Below are positions 7,727-15,114 of a stretch of DNA of 64,000 bases, one piece after another. Source of the stretch: Corynebacterium sp. HMSC27B11 (GTDB lineage Bacteria > Actinomycetota > Actinomycetes > Mycobacteriales > Mycobacteriaceae); the NCBI RefSeq assembly GCF_001815985.1, contig NZ_KV823578.1:81633-145632 (forward strand), given 5' to 3'. Position numbers and translations under genes: made by a program. Position 1 is the first letter of the stretch. Each line of letters starts with the position of its first letter. The notes beneath the pieces were generated by a model that was given only the letters and a program-made list of their open reading frames with translations, made no database searches and was not told the DNA's origin.

Positions 7727-9657
7727 AGGAACACCTTCAACACTTGGAAGGTTCCTACGGCCAGCAACCACGCGACCGCCAGCTGAAGCCCGAAACCGAG
7801 CAGCGTCCATTTCCAGCCGATCTCGCGGCGTTGGGCAGCGATCGTCGCCACGCACGGGGTATAGGCCAGGAGGAACACCATATAGGCCCAGACCGCAGCC
7901 AGCCCGTGCCCACCCGAGGCCTCATCGAAGTCCGCACGGATGTTGCGCGCCAGCGGAGAATCCGCCTGCGTCTCCGGATCAGCGTCGGTGACGTCCTCCA
8001 CCGCGTAGGTCTGCGCCCACGTGGAGATCAGCGCCTCTTTGGCCACGAAGCCCGTTACCAGCGGGCCCGTCAGCGACCAGGAACCAAATCCGGCTGGGGC
8101 GAACACGGGGGCCATGGCCTCGGAGACCAGCCCATATGCGGAATCCTGCGGGGTCGGCCCCTCCTCGGTGAATGGCTGGCCACTTACTGGGATGGACATC
8201 AGCAGCCAAATGACAACCACCGTCGCGACGATGATGCCCCCCGCGGTCTGCAGGAATCCCTTCAACCGGGTCCACATCACCGATAGAGAAAGGCGGAAGG
8301 TGGGCAGCTGATACGTCGGAAGGTCAATTACCAGCGCCTCCGAGGGCATTGACCGCCACAGCGTGTGCCGTAGCGCAAGACCGCACACAATGACCAACAA
8401 AATGGAAAGAACATACATTGCGAACACGGCTGAGCCCGCGTGAGCCGGGAAGAAGACCTGAGCCAGCATCATGAAAACAACCAAGCGCGCAGAGCAGGAC
8501 GTGAAGGGAATCAATAGACACGTCAAGATCCGGTGGCGCACATCCCCCAGCACACGAGTGGCGGAGATTGCCGGCACATTACAGCCATAACCCACCACGA
8601 TCGGGATGAAGGCCTTGCCCGGCAGCCCGATCGCCCGCATCACCCGGTCAGTCACCACCGCGGCACGAGCCATATAGCCGGAGTCCTCCAGTACGGCCAG
8701 GCACAGAAACATCAGCGCCATCAGCGGGGCGAAGGTCAGCACCATGCCCACCCCGCCGATCAGCCCATCAACCAGCAGGCCGGTGACCAACCAGTGAGCC
8801 GCGCCGACGGCTTCCAATCCGGACCGGGCGGCATCGGAGACCGGGCCCATAATGAAGCCCTCCAGGCCGTCCTGCAGCGGTGCGGCCACCTTTGTGGTGA
8901 TCATGAAGACTGCCCACATCACAGCAAGGAACAGAACGGGGCCCAGCACAGGGTGCAAAGCCACCCGGTCGATCCGCTCACTGATGCTCGGCCCTACCTC
9001 CGCACGCTGCACCGCAGCTTTCTCCGCCGCATCCAGATCCGCGAAACGGCGCTCCAGGTCGGTATCCGGACGCACCACCGCGGGCTCAGTCGCTAGTGCT
9101 CGCGTGACGGCATCCCGCAGGCCGCCGAGATTCTCCCGCCGGCGCCCATTCACAGCAACCACCGGCATCCCCACCGCTTTAGCCAGTGACTCAAGGTCAA
9201 TGTGAATGCCCTGGTCAGCGGCGACATCCTGTTTGGTCACCGCCAGCACCACACGGTATGGGTGCTCAGCAACCTGAAAAGCCAGGTTCAGCCCACGCGC
9301 CGGAGCAGTCGCGTCGATCAGGACGACGACCACGTCGGGGCGTTCATCGGCCGGGCAGTCCACCAACATCTCACGGGTGAAGGCCTCGTCCGGGCTCAGC
9401 GGGTCCAGGGAGTACGCGCCGGGCAAGTCGATCAGGTCGATGGGGGTGTCACCGATGTGCCAGAGGCCCCGGCTGATCTCCACGGAGGTGCCGGGCCAGT
9501 TTCCGGTCTGCACTTTCGCGCCGGTCAGCGCGTTGAAGAGGGTGGACTTACCGGAGTTGGGGGCGCCCACTAGCGTGATGACCGGCGAACCTGCAGCAGC
9601 TACCGCCATTGCTGGGGCGCCGTGGCAGCTCACCGGGGTGCTGTGATCCTTCGTCAT
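7723..9657 (-). CDS. feoB: Ferrous iron transporter FeoB
   Basis: This 644-residue inner-membrane Fe2+ transporter has a cytoplasmic GTPase domain in residues 25-190. G1 is GAPNSGKST (31-39) and G3 is DLPG (77-80). G4 reads TKQD (141-144) rather than the NxxD usual in FeoB. The membrane part from about 230 has two gate-like blocks, seen as GYGCNVPAISATRV with LIPFTSCSARL, and later TGFVAKEALIST. The size is slightly below the E. coli protein. It follows feoA by 15 nt and overlaps the feoC-like gene, and the operon is probably DtxR-controlled. Confidence 0.94.
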   Translation of the reverse strand: MTKDHSTPVSCHGAPAMAVAAAGSPVITLVGAPNSGKSTLFNALTGAKVQTGNWPGTSVEISRGLWHIGDTPIDLIDLPGAYSLDPLSPDEAFTREMLVDCPADERPDVVVVLIDATAPARGLNLAFQVAEHPYRVVLAVTKQDVAADQGIHIDLESLAKAVGMPVVAVNGRRRENLGGLRDAVTRALATEPAVVRPDTDLERRFADLDAAEKAAVQRAEVGPSISERIDRVALHPVLGPVLFLAVMWAVFMITTKVAAPLQDGLEGFIMGPVSDAARSGLEAVGAAHWLVTGLLVDGLIGGVGMVLTFAPLMALMFLCLAVLEDSGYMARAAVVTDRVMRAIGLPGKAFIPIVVGYGCNVPAISATRVLGDVRHRILTCLLIPFTSCSARLVVFMMLAQVFFPAHAGSAVFAMYVLSILLVIVCGLALRHTLWRSMPSEALVIDLPTYQLPTFRLSLSVMWTRLKGFLQTAGGIIVATVVVIWLLMSIPVSGQPFTEEGPTPQDSAYGLVSEAMAPVFAPAGFGSWSLTGPLVTGFVAKEALISTWAQTYAVEDVTDADPETQADSPLARNIRADFDEASGGHGLAAVWAYMVFLLAYTPCVATIAAQRREIGWKWTLLGFGLQLAVAWLLAVGTFQVLKVFL

Positions 9658-9672
9658 TCTCTTTTCGATCCT

Positions 9673-9993
9673 TTATGCCGCAGTGATGACGACGTCCAGC
9701 TGGCGCAGGGTGTGATGATCCACTGCGTAGTGGGCATTGCCGATGGTGACCACGCGGGCACCACCAGCCACCGTGCCACCCACCCGGATTTTCGTGCCCG
9801 GGCGGAATCCCAGTTCGAGTAAGCGAGTAGCGAGCGCGGGTTGCTGAGCGATGACACGCTGTAGGCAGCACTCGGGCAGGAGCGCGCAGGTGTCGGCGGG
9901 TACCTGGTCGCCGCGTAGGCAGGAGCCAGATCCGCAAGGGCTGTCCTGGCATGCTGCTGCGCGGGGCTTTCTGGCGATGGGGAGGAGCTTCAT
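9673..9993 (-). CDS. feoA: Ferrous iron transport protein FeoA
   Basis: This is a small SH3-like cytoplasmic partner of FeoB. The FeoA core is the C-terminal 75 residues, including LLELGFRPGTKIRVGG and YAVDHHTLRQL. The first 30 residues are an extra Cys-rich segment with CQDSPCGSGSC and two further Cys near residue 42. FeoA proteins are commonly about 75 residues, so this 106-residue form has an N-terminal extension whose role is unknown. It is the first gene of feoABC. No clear ribosome site is seen before the ATG. Confidence 0.88.
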   Translation of the reverse strand: MKLLPIARKPRAAACQDSPCGSGSCLRGDQVPADTCALLPECCLQRVIAQQPALATRLLELGFRPGTKIRVGGTVAGGARVVTIGNAHYAVDHHTLRQLDVVITAA

Positions 9994-10069
9994 GGGTAGG
10001 TGGTCTCAGTTCTGCTCGGGAAGCGTGGGGGCTGTTCGTCGCTGATCATCCATGAGATGGCCTGGCGAC

Positions 10070-10108
10070 TTAGTCAACCCTAAGTGATCTTTACTAAGGC
10101 TAATCTTA
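10070..10108. promoter_or_regulatory. Two tandem DtxR-like iron boxes
   Basis: The site at 10070-10088 (TTAG, 6 nt, CTAAG) matches a 19-bp DtxR consensus at about 11 positions. The site at 10090-10108 (CTAAGGCTAATCTTAG core) matches at about 12. Both are imperfect inverted repeats in the gap between feoA and the divergent oxidoreductase. Iron-loaded DtxR would be expected to repress feoABC from here. Matches were counted by eye against the consensus I remember. Confidence 0.55.
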
Positions 10109-10223
10109 GCGCTCGTTTATGTGTGGGGGCAATACCGAAAGGAGATGGTTTTAGAGGCAGCGGTGAAATCTCTCGGGCGAGTACCGTGGGCGTCACGAAA
10201 ATCAACAGAGAGGACAACGTGCC

Positions 10224-11222
10224 ATGGTTACCGCGAAACAATGGGTTCTCGCTTCCCGACCGACAGGAACCCCGACGATGGAGAACTTCCGCCTCGAGCA
10301 GGTCGAGCTCCCAGACCTAGCTGAGGGACAGATCCTCGTCGAGAACACCGTCAACACGGTCGATCCGTACATGCGCGGCCGGATGAACGACGTCAAGTCG
10401 TACATCCCGCCCTTCGATCTCAACAAGCCGATGACCGGCGGGGCAGTGGGTGTGGTTCGCGAATCCCGGTCGGAGAAATTCCAGGTCGGCGATACCGTTT
10501 CCCATCCGCTGGGCTGGCAGGATATCGCCATCGTCGATGAGGGGCAGGCTAAGCCAGTCGATCTGAATGTCGCCCCAGCGGCGGCCTATCTCGGCATCCT
10601 TGGCCTCACCGGACTGACCGCCTACGTGGGGCTGACCCGCATCGCGGAGATCAAGGAAGGGGACGTGGTTTTCGTCTCCGGTGCGGCCGGTGCCGTGGGG
10701 TCTGCGGTGGGGCAGTTCGCCCGCCACCTGGGCGCTTCCCGCGTGATCGGATCGGCAGGCAGCGAGGAAAAGGTTGCCCGACTCAAGGAGCTCGGCTTCG
10801 ACGCGGCCATCAACTACCGGGAGGGCGACCTCGCGGGGCAGCTGCGCCAGGCCGCGCCCGAGGGGATCGACGTCTACTTCGATAACGTCGGCGGCGATCA
10901 CCTGGAGGCAGCCATTGCTCGCATGAATACCTTCGGCCGTGTTGCGATGTGTGGTGCGATTGCCCAATACAACGACACACAGCCGCCGACCGCGCCGCGA
11001 AACCTTGCGTTGGCGATCGGCAAGTGTCTCACCCTGCGTGGCTTTGTGCTGGGGCAGTACCTCGACGTAGCAGGGGAGTTCCGGGAGCGGATGGCGCCAC
11101 TGATCGCCAGCGGAGAGGTTCGGTACGACGTCACGACCCGTCATGGCATTGAGGCTATGCCTGGGGCTTTCCTGGAGCTGTTCACCGGCGGCAATACCGG
11201 GAAGATGGTCGTGCAAATGTAG
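10224..11222 (+). CDS. NADP-dependent MDR-family oxidoreductase (CurA / LTB4 12-hydroxydehydrogenase type)
   Basis: This is a 332-residue zinc-free medium-chain reductase that reduces alpha,beta-unsaturated carbonyls with NADPH. The N-terminal GroES-like half carries VDPYMRGRMND, typical of the leukotriene B4 dehydrogenase branch. The Rossmann half has VSGAAGAVGSAVGQFARHLG near residues 150-170 and FDNVGGDHLEAA. There are no zinc-binding Cys. The start ATG has an AGAGGA ribosome site. It is monocistronic and divergent from feoA; whether the iron boxes also control it is unknown. Confidence 0.88.
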   Translation: MVTAKQWVLASRPTGTPTMENFRLEQVELPDLAEGQILVENTVNTVDPYMRGRMNDVKSYIPPFDLNKPMTGGAVGVVRESRSEKFQVGDTVSHPLGWQDIAIVDEGQAKPVDLNVAPAAAYLGILGLTGLTAYVGLTRIAEIKEGDVVFVSGAAGAVGSAVGQFARHLGASRVIGSAGSEEKVARLKELGFDAAINYREGDLAGQLRQAAPEGIDVYFDNVGGDHLEAAIARMNTFGRVAMCGAIAQYNDTQPPTAPRNLALAIGKCLTLRGFVLGQYLDVAGEFRERMAPLIASGEVRYDVTTRHGIEAMPGAFLELFTGGNTGKMVVQM

Positions 11223-11318
11223 CGGTAGGAGGGGCGAAGCTGCGATACCCCCTGCGAGGGCGGAGTCCGTCGCTTGGGGTTCGGAACGGTGGAGTGGGCG
11301 CAGCAGCGGAGATAGCAT

Positions 11319-11339
11319 TAATGGAAAACAGTGCCATTA
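11319..11339. promoter_or_regulatory. Zur-like zinc box upstream of the znu operon
   Basis: The 21-bp site has perfect TAATGG/CCATTA outer arms. It matches the mycobacterial-type Zur palindrome TAATGA...TCATTA at about 16 of 21 positions by eye. It overlaps a good -10 box, TATACT at 11338-11343, so binding should block that promoter. Zinc-dependent repression of a zinc importer fits. Confidence 0.65.
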
Positions 11340-11349
11340 TACTGGGGGT

Positions 11350-11379
11350 TTGACTAACTCTTTGCGATCGACTTAGGGT
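11350..11379 (+). promoter_or_regulatory. Second promoter of the znu operon
   Basis: TTGACT at 11350-11355 and TAGGGT at 11374-11379 are separated by 18 nt, giving a start near 11386 and a leader of about 60 nt. Confidence 0.45.
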
Positions 11380-11391
11380 TGCCTTGCTTAA
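11373..11391. promoter_or_regulatory. DtxR-like box over the -10 of the second znu promoter
   Basis: The 19-bp site begins TTAGGGTTGCC and ends TTAA. It matches the DtxR consensus at about 14 of 19 positions, better than either box upstream of feoA. It covers the TAGGGT -10 box. Confidence 0.5.
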
Positions 11392-11446
11392 TTGTGGCTG
11401 CCTGATGACAGGGAGCCAAAACCTCGTCGGGAAGGAACTCATACCC

Positions 11447-12577
11447 ATGTCCCCAGCTTCAACACCCTCCGCCGAAAGCCCAGCCGCGCGCCTCCGCCGC
11501 CCATTCGCGCGTGCGCTAACCGCAGGCATCGGGCTCGCTCTTGCTGGCGCCAGCCTGGTGGCCTGCAGCAGTGAAGGCGAGCCGTCCGGCAGCGATGACC
11601 AGATCAAGGTCGTCGCGTCTACCACCCAGATTTGCGATTACGTCAAGCAGATGGACCTCTCCGAGGTTGATCTCACCTGCCTGCTGGCGCCCAATGCGAG
11701 CGCTCACGAGCTCGAGATGACCCACGAGCAGCTCAAGGCGACCTCGGAAGCGGAACTCCTGCTCGTCAACGGCGTCGACTTGGAGCACTTCCTCTCCAAC
11801 GCGATCGAATCCTCCGGCTTCAAGGGCAACATGCTGGTCACCACCGGCGTGCTCACCGCTTCCGACGTGAAGGAAAAGCCGAAGCAGATCGAGGACGCTG
11901 CCAACGGTGACTACAAGATCGACCGCGGGATCGAGCAGGTGGACGTCGCGCCCTGGCCATTCCCACCGGAGGAACCAGGCGAGGAGCCGGAGTTCACCTA
12001 CGACCCGCACGTCTGGACCTCCCCGAAGAACGCGAAGGTCCAGGTGGCGAACATCGGCTACGCGCTGGAGAAGATTGCCGATGAGCGCGGCGACGAAGCG
12101 ATGAAGAAGGCGATCTCCGAGGGTGTGAAGAGCTACCAGGATAAGCTCGACGACCTGGACGAGTGGACACGCGAGTCCTTCGCGACGGTGAAGGACCCGA
12201 TCCTGTTCACCAGCCACGATGCATTCGGCTACCTCTCCAAGGAGTACGGTATCGACTTCATCGGCGCCGCGCTCTCCGACTTCAGCGACCAGCAGGACGC
12301 CACCGCCGACCACATTCGCAAGGCAGCTGAGACCGTGCGGAAGTCCGGAGCTACCGCCCTGTTCGCGGAGAATTCCAATAACTCGAAGTCCATCGAAGCC
12401 ATCGCCAAGGCAGCCGGCGTGAAGGCGGTCGTCGGCGACGATGCCCTCTACGGTGACTCCCTGGGCCCCGCAGGCTCCGCTGGCGAGACCTACATTTCCT
12501 CGATCATTCACAACGTCACCACCCTCGTGGAGGCCTGGGATGGCAAGCTCGCCGACCTTCCTGAGAGCCTGAAGTAA
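11447..12577 (+). CDS. znuA: Zinc ABC transporter, substrate-binding lipoprotein
   Basis: This is a 376-residue cluster A-I metal-binding lipoprotein. A long signal ends in lipobox LVAC. Likely metal ligands are the His in SAHELEM, the His in YDPHVWTSP, the His in TSHDAFGYL and the Asp in DDALYGDSLG. The third ligand is His, as in zinc proteins, whereas manganese or iron members usually have Glu. An acidic insertion with PPEEPGEEPEF lies before the second ligand, where zinc proteins often carry a charged loop. The ATG at 11447 is preferred because it follows GAAGGA at a good distance and starts at the signal peptide. The TAATG junction couples it to znuC. Confidence 0.9.
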   Translation: MSPASTPSAESPAARLRRPFARALTAGIGLALAGASLVACSSEGEPSGSDDQIKVVASTTQICDYVKQMDLSEVDLTCLLAPNASAHELEMTHEQLKATSEAELLLVNGVDLEHFLSNAIESSGFKGNMLVTTGVLTASDVKEKPKQIEDAANGDYKIDRGIEQVDVAPWPFPPEEPGEEPEFTYDPHVWTSPKNAKVQVANIGYALEKIADERGDEAMKKAISEGVKSYQDKLDDLDEWTRESFATVKDPILFTSHDAFGYLSKEYGIDFIGAALSDFSDQQDATADHIRKAAETVRKSGATALFAENSNNSKSIEAIAKAAGVKAVVGDDALYGDSLGPAGSAGETYISSIIHNVTTLVEAWDGKLADLPESLK

Positions 12578-13257
12578 TGCCCACTCCATCTTCCGGACAG
12601 CCCATCGTTGAGCTTTCGGACGCCGCGTTCAGTTACGGTGGCCCGCCCGTCGTCCAGCACCTCGACGCCCGGCTCCACGCTGGTCAGGGGCTCGCGCTGA
12701 TCGGGGCGAACGGCTCCGGGAAGACCACCGTGCTGCGCGGCATTCTGGGGGCGGTACGCCTTGTCGGTGGGAAGTTGGACGTCAACGCCACCCGCCTGTC
12801 CTACGTGCCCCAGGTCGCCGACCTGGATCGTAGCTTCCCTGTCACCGCCTTCGACGTCGTCGCGATGGGCGTCCTTCGGGAACTTCGCCCCTTCCAACCG
12901 CTGGGAGGGAAGAAGAAGCGCGTCTACCAGGCCCTGGAAAAGGTCGGACTCGCGGAACGTGCGCACGTGCGCTTTGGCAGCCTCTCCGGTGGGCAACAGC
13001 AGCGGGTTCTGCTTGCCCGAGCCGTCGTTGCGCGCACCGAACTCATTCTGCTCGATGAACCATTCAACGGACTGGACTCCCAGAACCGAGAGATGCTGCT
13101 GGACCTGCTAGAGGAGCTGAAAGAAGAGGGCACCGCGATCATCGCCTCTACCCACGATCTCGTCCTGGCAGAACGGGCCTGTGACTACACGCTCATTGTC
13201 GCTGAGCAGTCGGTCTTCGGGCCCAGTGCCGAGGTGGTGCCGCTGTATGTGGGTTGA
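12577..13257 (+). CDS. znuC: Zinc ABC transporter, ATP-binding protein
   Basis: This 226-residue ATPase has Walker A GANGSGKTT (43-51), signature [14 protein letters not shown], Walker B LILLDEPFNGLD and the switch histidine in STHDLVLAE. Its ATG shares a base with the znuA stop. It overlaps the first permease gene by 11 nt. The order SBP-ATPase-permease-permease identifies a cluster A-I metal importer, and the operator region upstream points to zinc with a possible iron input. Confidence 0.92.
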   Translation: MPTPSSGQPIVELSDAAFSYGGPPVVQHLDARLHAGQGLALIGANGSGKTTVLRGILGAVRLVGGKLDVNATRLSYVPQVADLDRSFPVTAFDVVAMGVLRELRPFQPLGGKKKRVYQALEKVGLAERAHVRFGSLSGGQQQRVLLARAVVARTELILLDEPFNGLDSQNREMLLDLLEELKEEGTAIIASTHDLVLAERACDYTLIVAEQSVFGPSAEVVPLYVG

Positions 13258-14083
13258 TCTGGCACTCGCGCTGGGGATATCGCCCTTCATGTTTCGCCCG
13301 CTGGTGCTGCTGCTCGCATTAGGACTGGTCTCCGGCCTGGTGGGTGTGATCGTGAATTTGCGCAGCCTCGAGTTCAACGCTGAGGCGATGGTGCATTCGA
13401 TCTTCCCCGGCATCGTCGCCGGTGCGGTGTTCGGCGGGATCGACATGATCATTCCGGCCGCCTCGGCGCTGGCCCTGGTGGTGGCTGTGCTCCTGGCGGT
13501 GGTGTCCCGCTCGCGGCTATCTGAACCAGGGGTGGCCGTGGTGCTCACCAGTTTCTTCTCCCTAGGGGTGGTGCTTTCCCTGAAGAAGGGTGACCAATCG
13601 GGGCAATTGGAGGCGCTGATGTTCGGCCGGCTCCTCGAGGTCACGGATTCCCGACTCAACAGCGCGCTGCTGGTGTGCGCTGTAGCGCTCGTGGTGATCG
13701 CGGTGACGTGGCGGCGGCAAGTCTTTGTTGCCTTCGACCGCGTCGCGGCGGCCGCCAGCGGAATCAACTTGTGGGTCATTGACATCGCGATCAACGTCGC
13801 CGTTGCAGCCATCGTCGTGTCTTCAGCCAGTGCGGTCGGAGTACTCCTGGTGGTTGGCTATCTCATCGTGCCCGGTGCGGCAGCCCGGTTAGTGGCCACG
13901 AGGGTGCGCACGATGGTTCCGATCTCGGTGGCCATCGGGTGCATGAGTGGGGTCGTCGGCCTCGCTCTCGTCCCGCTGGGGCCGGTGTCCCCGCAGGCAG
14001 TGGTCGCGCTCACCGCCGTCGGCTTCTACTTCTTGGCCCTTGGGGTGCGGTGGCTGAAGGCTGGGGTGAGCCGCGATGCTTGA
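13247..14083 (+). CDS. znuB: Zinc ABC transporter, permease 1
   Basis: This is a 278-residue ABC-3 family membrane permease with about eight helices, including LVSGLVGVIVNLRSLEFNAE near the N-terminus. That segment is the usual ABC-3 opening before the conserved region MVHSIFPGIVAG. The start ATG (MWVDLALALG) lies inside the end of znuC, and an earlier in-frame start would sit deeper in znuC without homology. It overlaps permease 2 by 8 nt. Two different permeases suggest a heterodimeric channel. Confidence 0.88.
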   Translation: MWVDLALALGISPFMFRPLVLLLALGLVSGLVGVIVNLRSLEFNAEAMVHSIFPGIVAGAVFGGIDMIIPAASALALVVAVLLAVVSRSRLSEPGVAVVLTSFFSLGVVLSLKKGDQSGQLEALMFGRLLEVTDSRLNSALLVCAVALVVIAVTWRRQVFVAFDRVAAAASGINLWVIDIAINVAVAAIVVSSASAVGVLLVVGYLIVPGAAARLVATRVRTMVPISVAIGCMSGVVGLALVPLGPVSPQAVVALTAVGFYFLALGVRWLKAGVSRDA

Positions 14084-14873
14084 TATTCTTCTGCTCCCCA
14101 TCATCGAGGTCATCGCCGTCGGAATGCTCGCCGGGCTGGTGGGTGTGTTCGCTGTGCTCAATAGGCAGGTCTTCTTCGCCGAAGCCATCACCCACGCCAC
14201 CTTCCCCGGGGCAGTCCTCGGAGTGGTCGTGGCTGCTGCCCTCGGTCTGAACTTCGCGGGGATCTCGGCGTTGCTTTTCCTCGGCGCATTACTCATGTGC
14301 ATCCCCATCGGAGCCCTGTTCGGACTCTCGAAATTTGGAACACCCTCTGCCGCTGCCGGCATCGTGCTGACGTCCGGATTCGCGCTGGGGTATTTCCTCA
14401 ACAAGTTTTTCGCACCACTGCCCGTCAAGGTCGAGAGCTTCCTGGTTGGTAGCGTACTCAACGTTGATTGGGTGGACATCGGAATTTCCCTCGGGCTGCT
14501 CGCAGTCACTCTGCTCATCCTGTGGGGTGGCTGGCGGAAGCTGGTGTTCTTCGCCTTCGACCCTGAAGCATTCGGGGTGTCCCACAATCGAAGGGCTGCG
14601 CAAGGGATCATCAGTGCGCTTATCGTGGCCACCCTGGTGGCGCTCATTCCTGCCGTCGGGACGATCCTTTCGATCGCTCTGCTCGTGGCGCCCGCCGCCG
14701 GCTTGGTGGGAGTGTGCTCCAATACTCGAACCCTCCTCATCGCCGCGCCACTGGTTGGGGTTGCGATGGGGCTCGTCGGCCTCGGGGTTGGGGTCTGGGC
14801 GGATCTTTCGGTTGGCGGCTGCATCGGGGTGAGTGCAGGTGTCGGATATTTGATTCTGAAGATGCTCCGCTAA
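14076..14873 (+). CDS. znuB: Zinc ABC transporter, permease 2
   Basis: This 265-residue ABC-3 permease has about eight helices. The hallmark NRQVFFAEAITHATFPGAVL and the later VGTILSIALLVAPAA match the family. It is related to permease 1 but clearly diverged from it. It is the last gene of the operon and is followed after 40 nt by the terminator of the opposing tRNA gene. Confidence 0.9.
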   Translation: MLDILLLPIIEVIAVGMLAGLVGVFAVLNRQVFFAEAITHATFPGAVLGVVVAAALGLNFAGISALLFLGALLMCIPIGALFGLSKFGTPSAAAGIVLTSGFALGYFLNKFFAPLPVKVESFLVGSVLNVDWVDIGISLGLLAVTLLILWGGWRKLVFFAFDPEAFGVSHNRRAAQGIISALIVATLVALIPAVGTILSIALLVAPAAGLVGVCSNTRTLLIAAPLVGVAMGLVGLGVGVWADLSVGGCIGVSAGVGYLILKMLR

Positions 14874-14899
14874 CCACCCTGGCCTTGCCCGGCGGAAGT

Positions 14900-14956
14900 G
14901 GCGGAAAAAGAAGAACCCCGCTGTGACCTGGCGCTCATGCTGGTCGCAGCGGGGTT
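14900..14956 (-). terminator. Terminator of the tRNA gene
   Basis: A 15-bp near-perfect stem (14914-14928 with 14942-14956) is followed, on the minus strand, by the T-rich tail TTCTTCTTTTT. The hairpin can also stop plus-strand transcripts of the znu operon. Confidence 0.8.
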
Positions 14957-14962
14957 AAAACG

Positions 14963-15036
14963 TGCCCCCGGTGAGACTCGAACTCACACTGGACGGGTTT
15001 TGAATCCGTTGCCTCTGCCAATTGGGCTACGGGGGC
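14963..15036 (-). tRNA. tRNA with CAA anticodon (tRNA-Leu-like), class I size
   Basis: The 74-nt cloverleaf has a 7-bp acceptor (GCCCCCG/CGGGGGC), a D arm, an anticodon loop TTCAAAA giving CAA, a 5-nt variable loop, the T arm GTGAG-TTCGAGT-CTCAC and discriminator A. CAA reads the leucine codon UUG. Ordinary bacterial leucine tRNAs are class II with a long variable arm; this one has none, and pair 31-39 is A-C. The CCA end is not encoded. It may be a known actinobacterial variant, and I could not check this. Confidence 0.8.
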
Positions 15037-15101
15037 GCAATAGGTCAAAGCATACGGCAGCGCCCAGGTGGGCACAAAACAGCGGGCGGGGTGCGGTTCA
15101 G

Positions 15102-15107
15102 TAGGAT
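15102..15107 (+). promoter_or_regulatory. -10 box, probable leaderless promoter of polA
   Basis: TAGGAT lies 7 nt before the ATG at 15115. This spacing decides between the two nearby ATGs (15106 and 15115). Confidence 0.5.
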
Positions 15108-15114
15108 GGCGGGC

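Noticed and set aside
14963..15036. Reading the tRNA as selenocysteine tRNA (TCA anticodon)
   Set aside because: That needs a shifted loop and a much longer RNA. The 7-base loop places CAA at positions 34-36.
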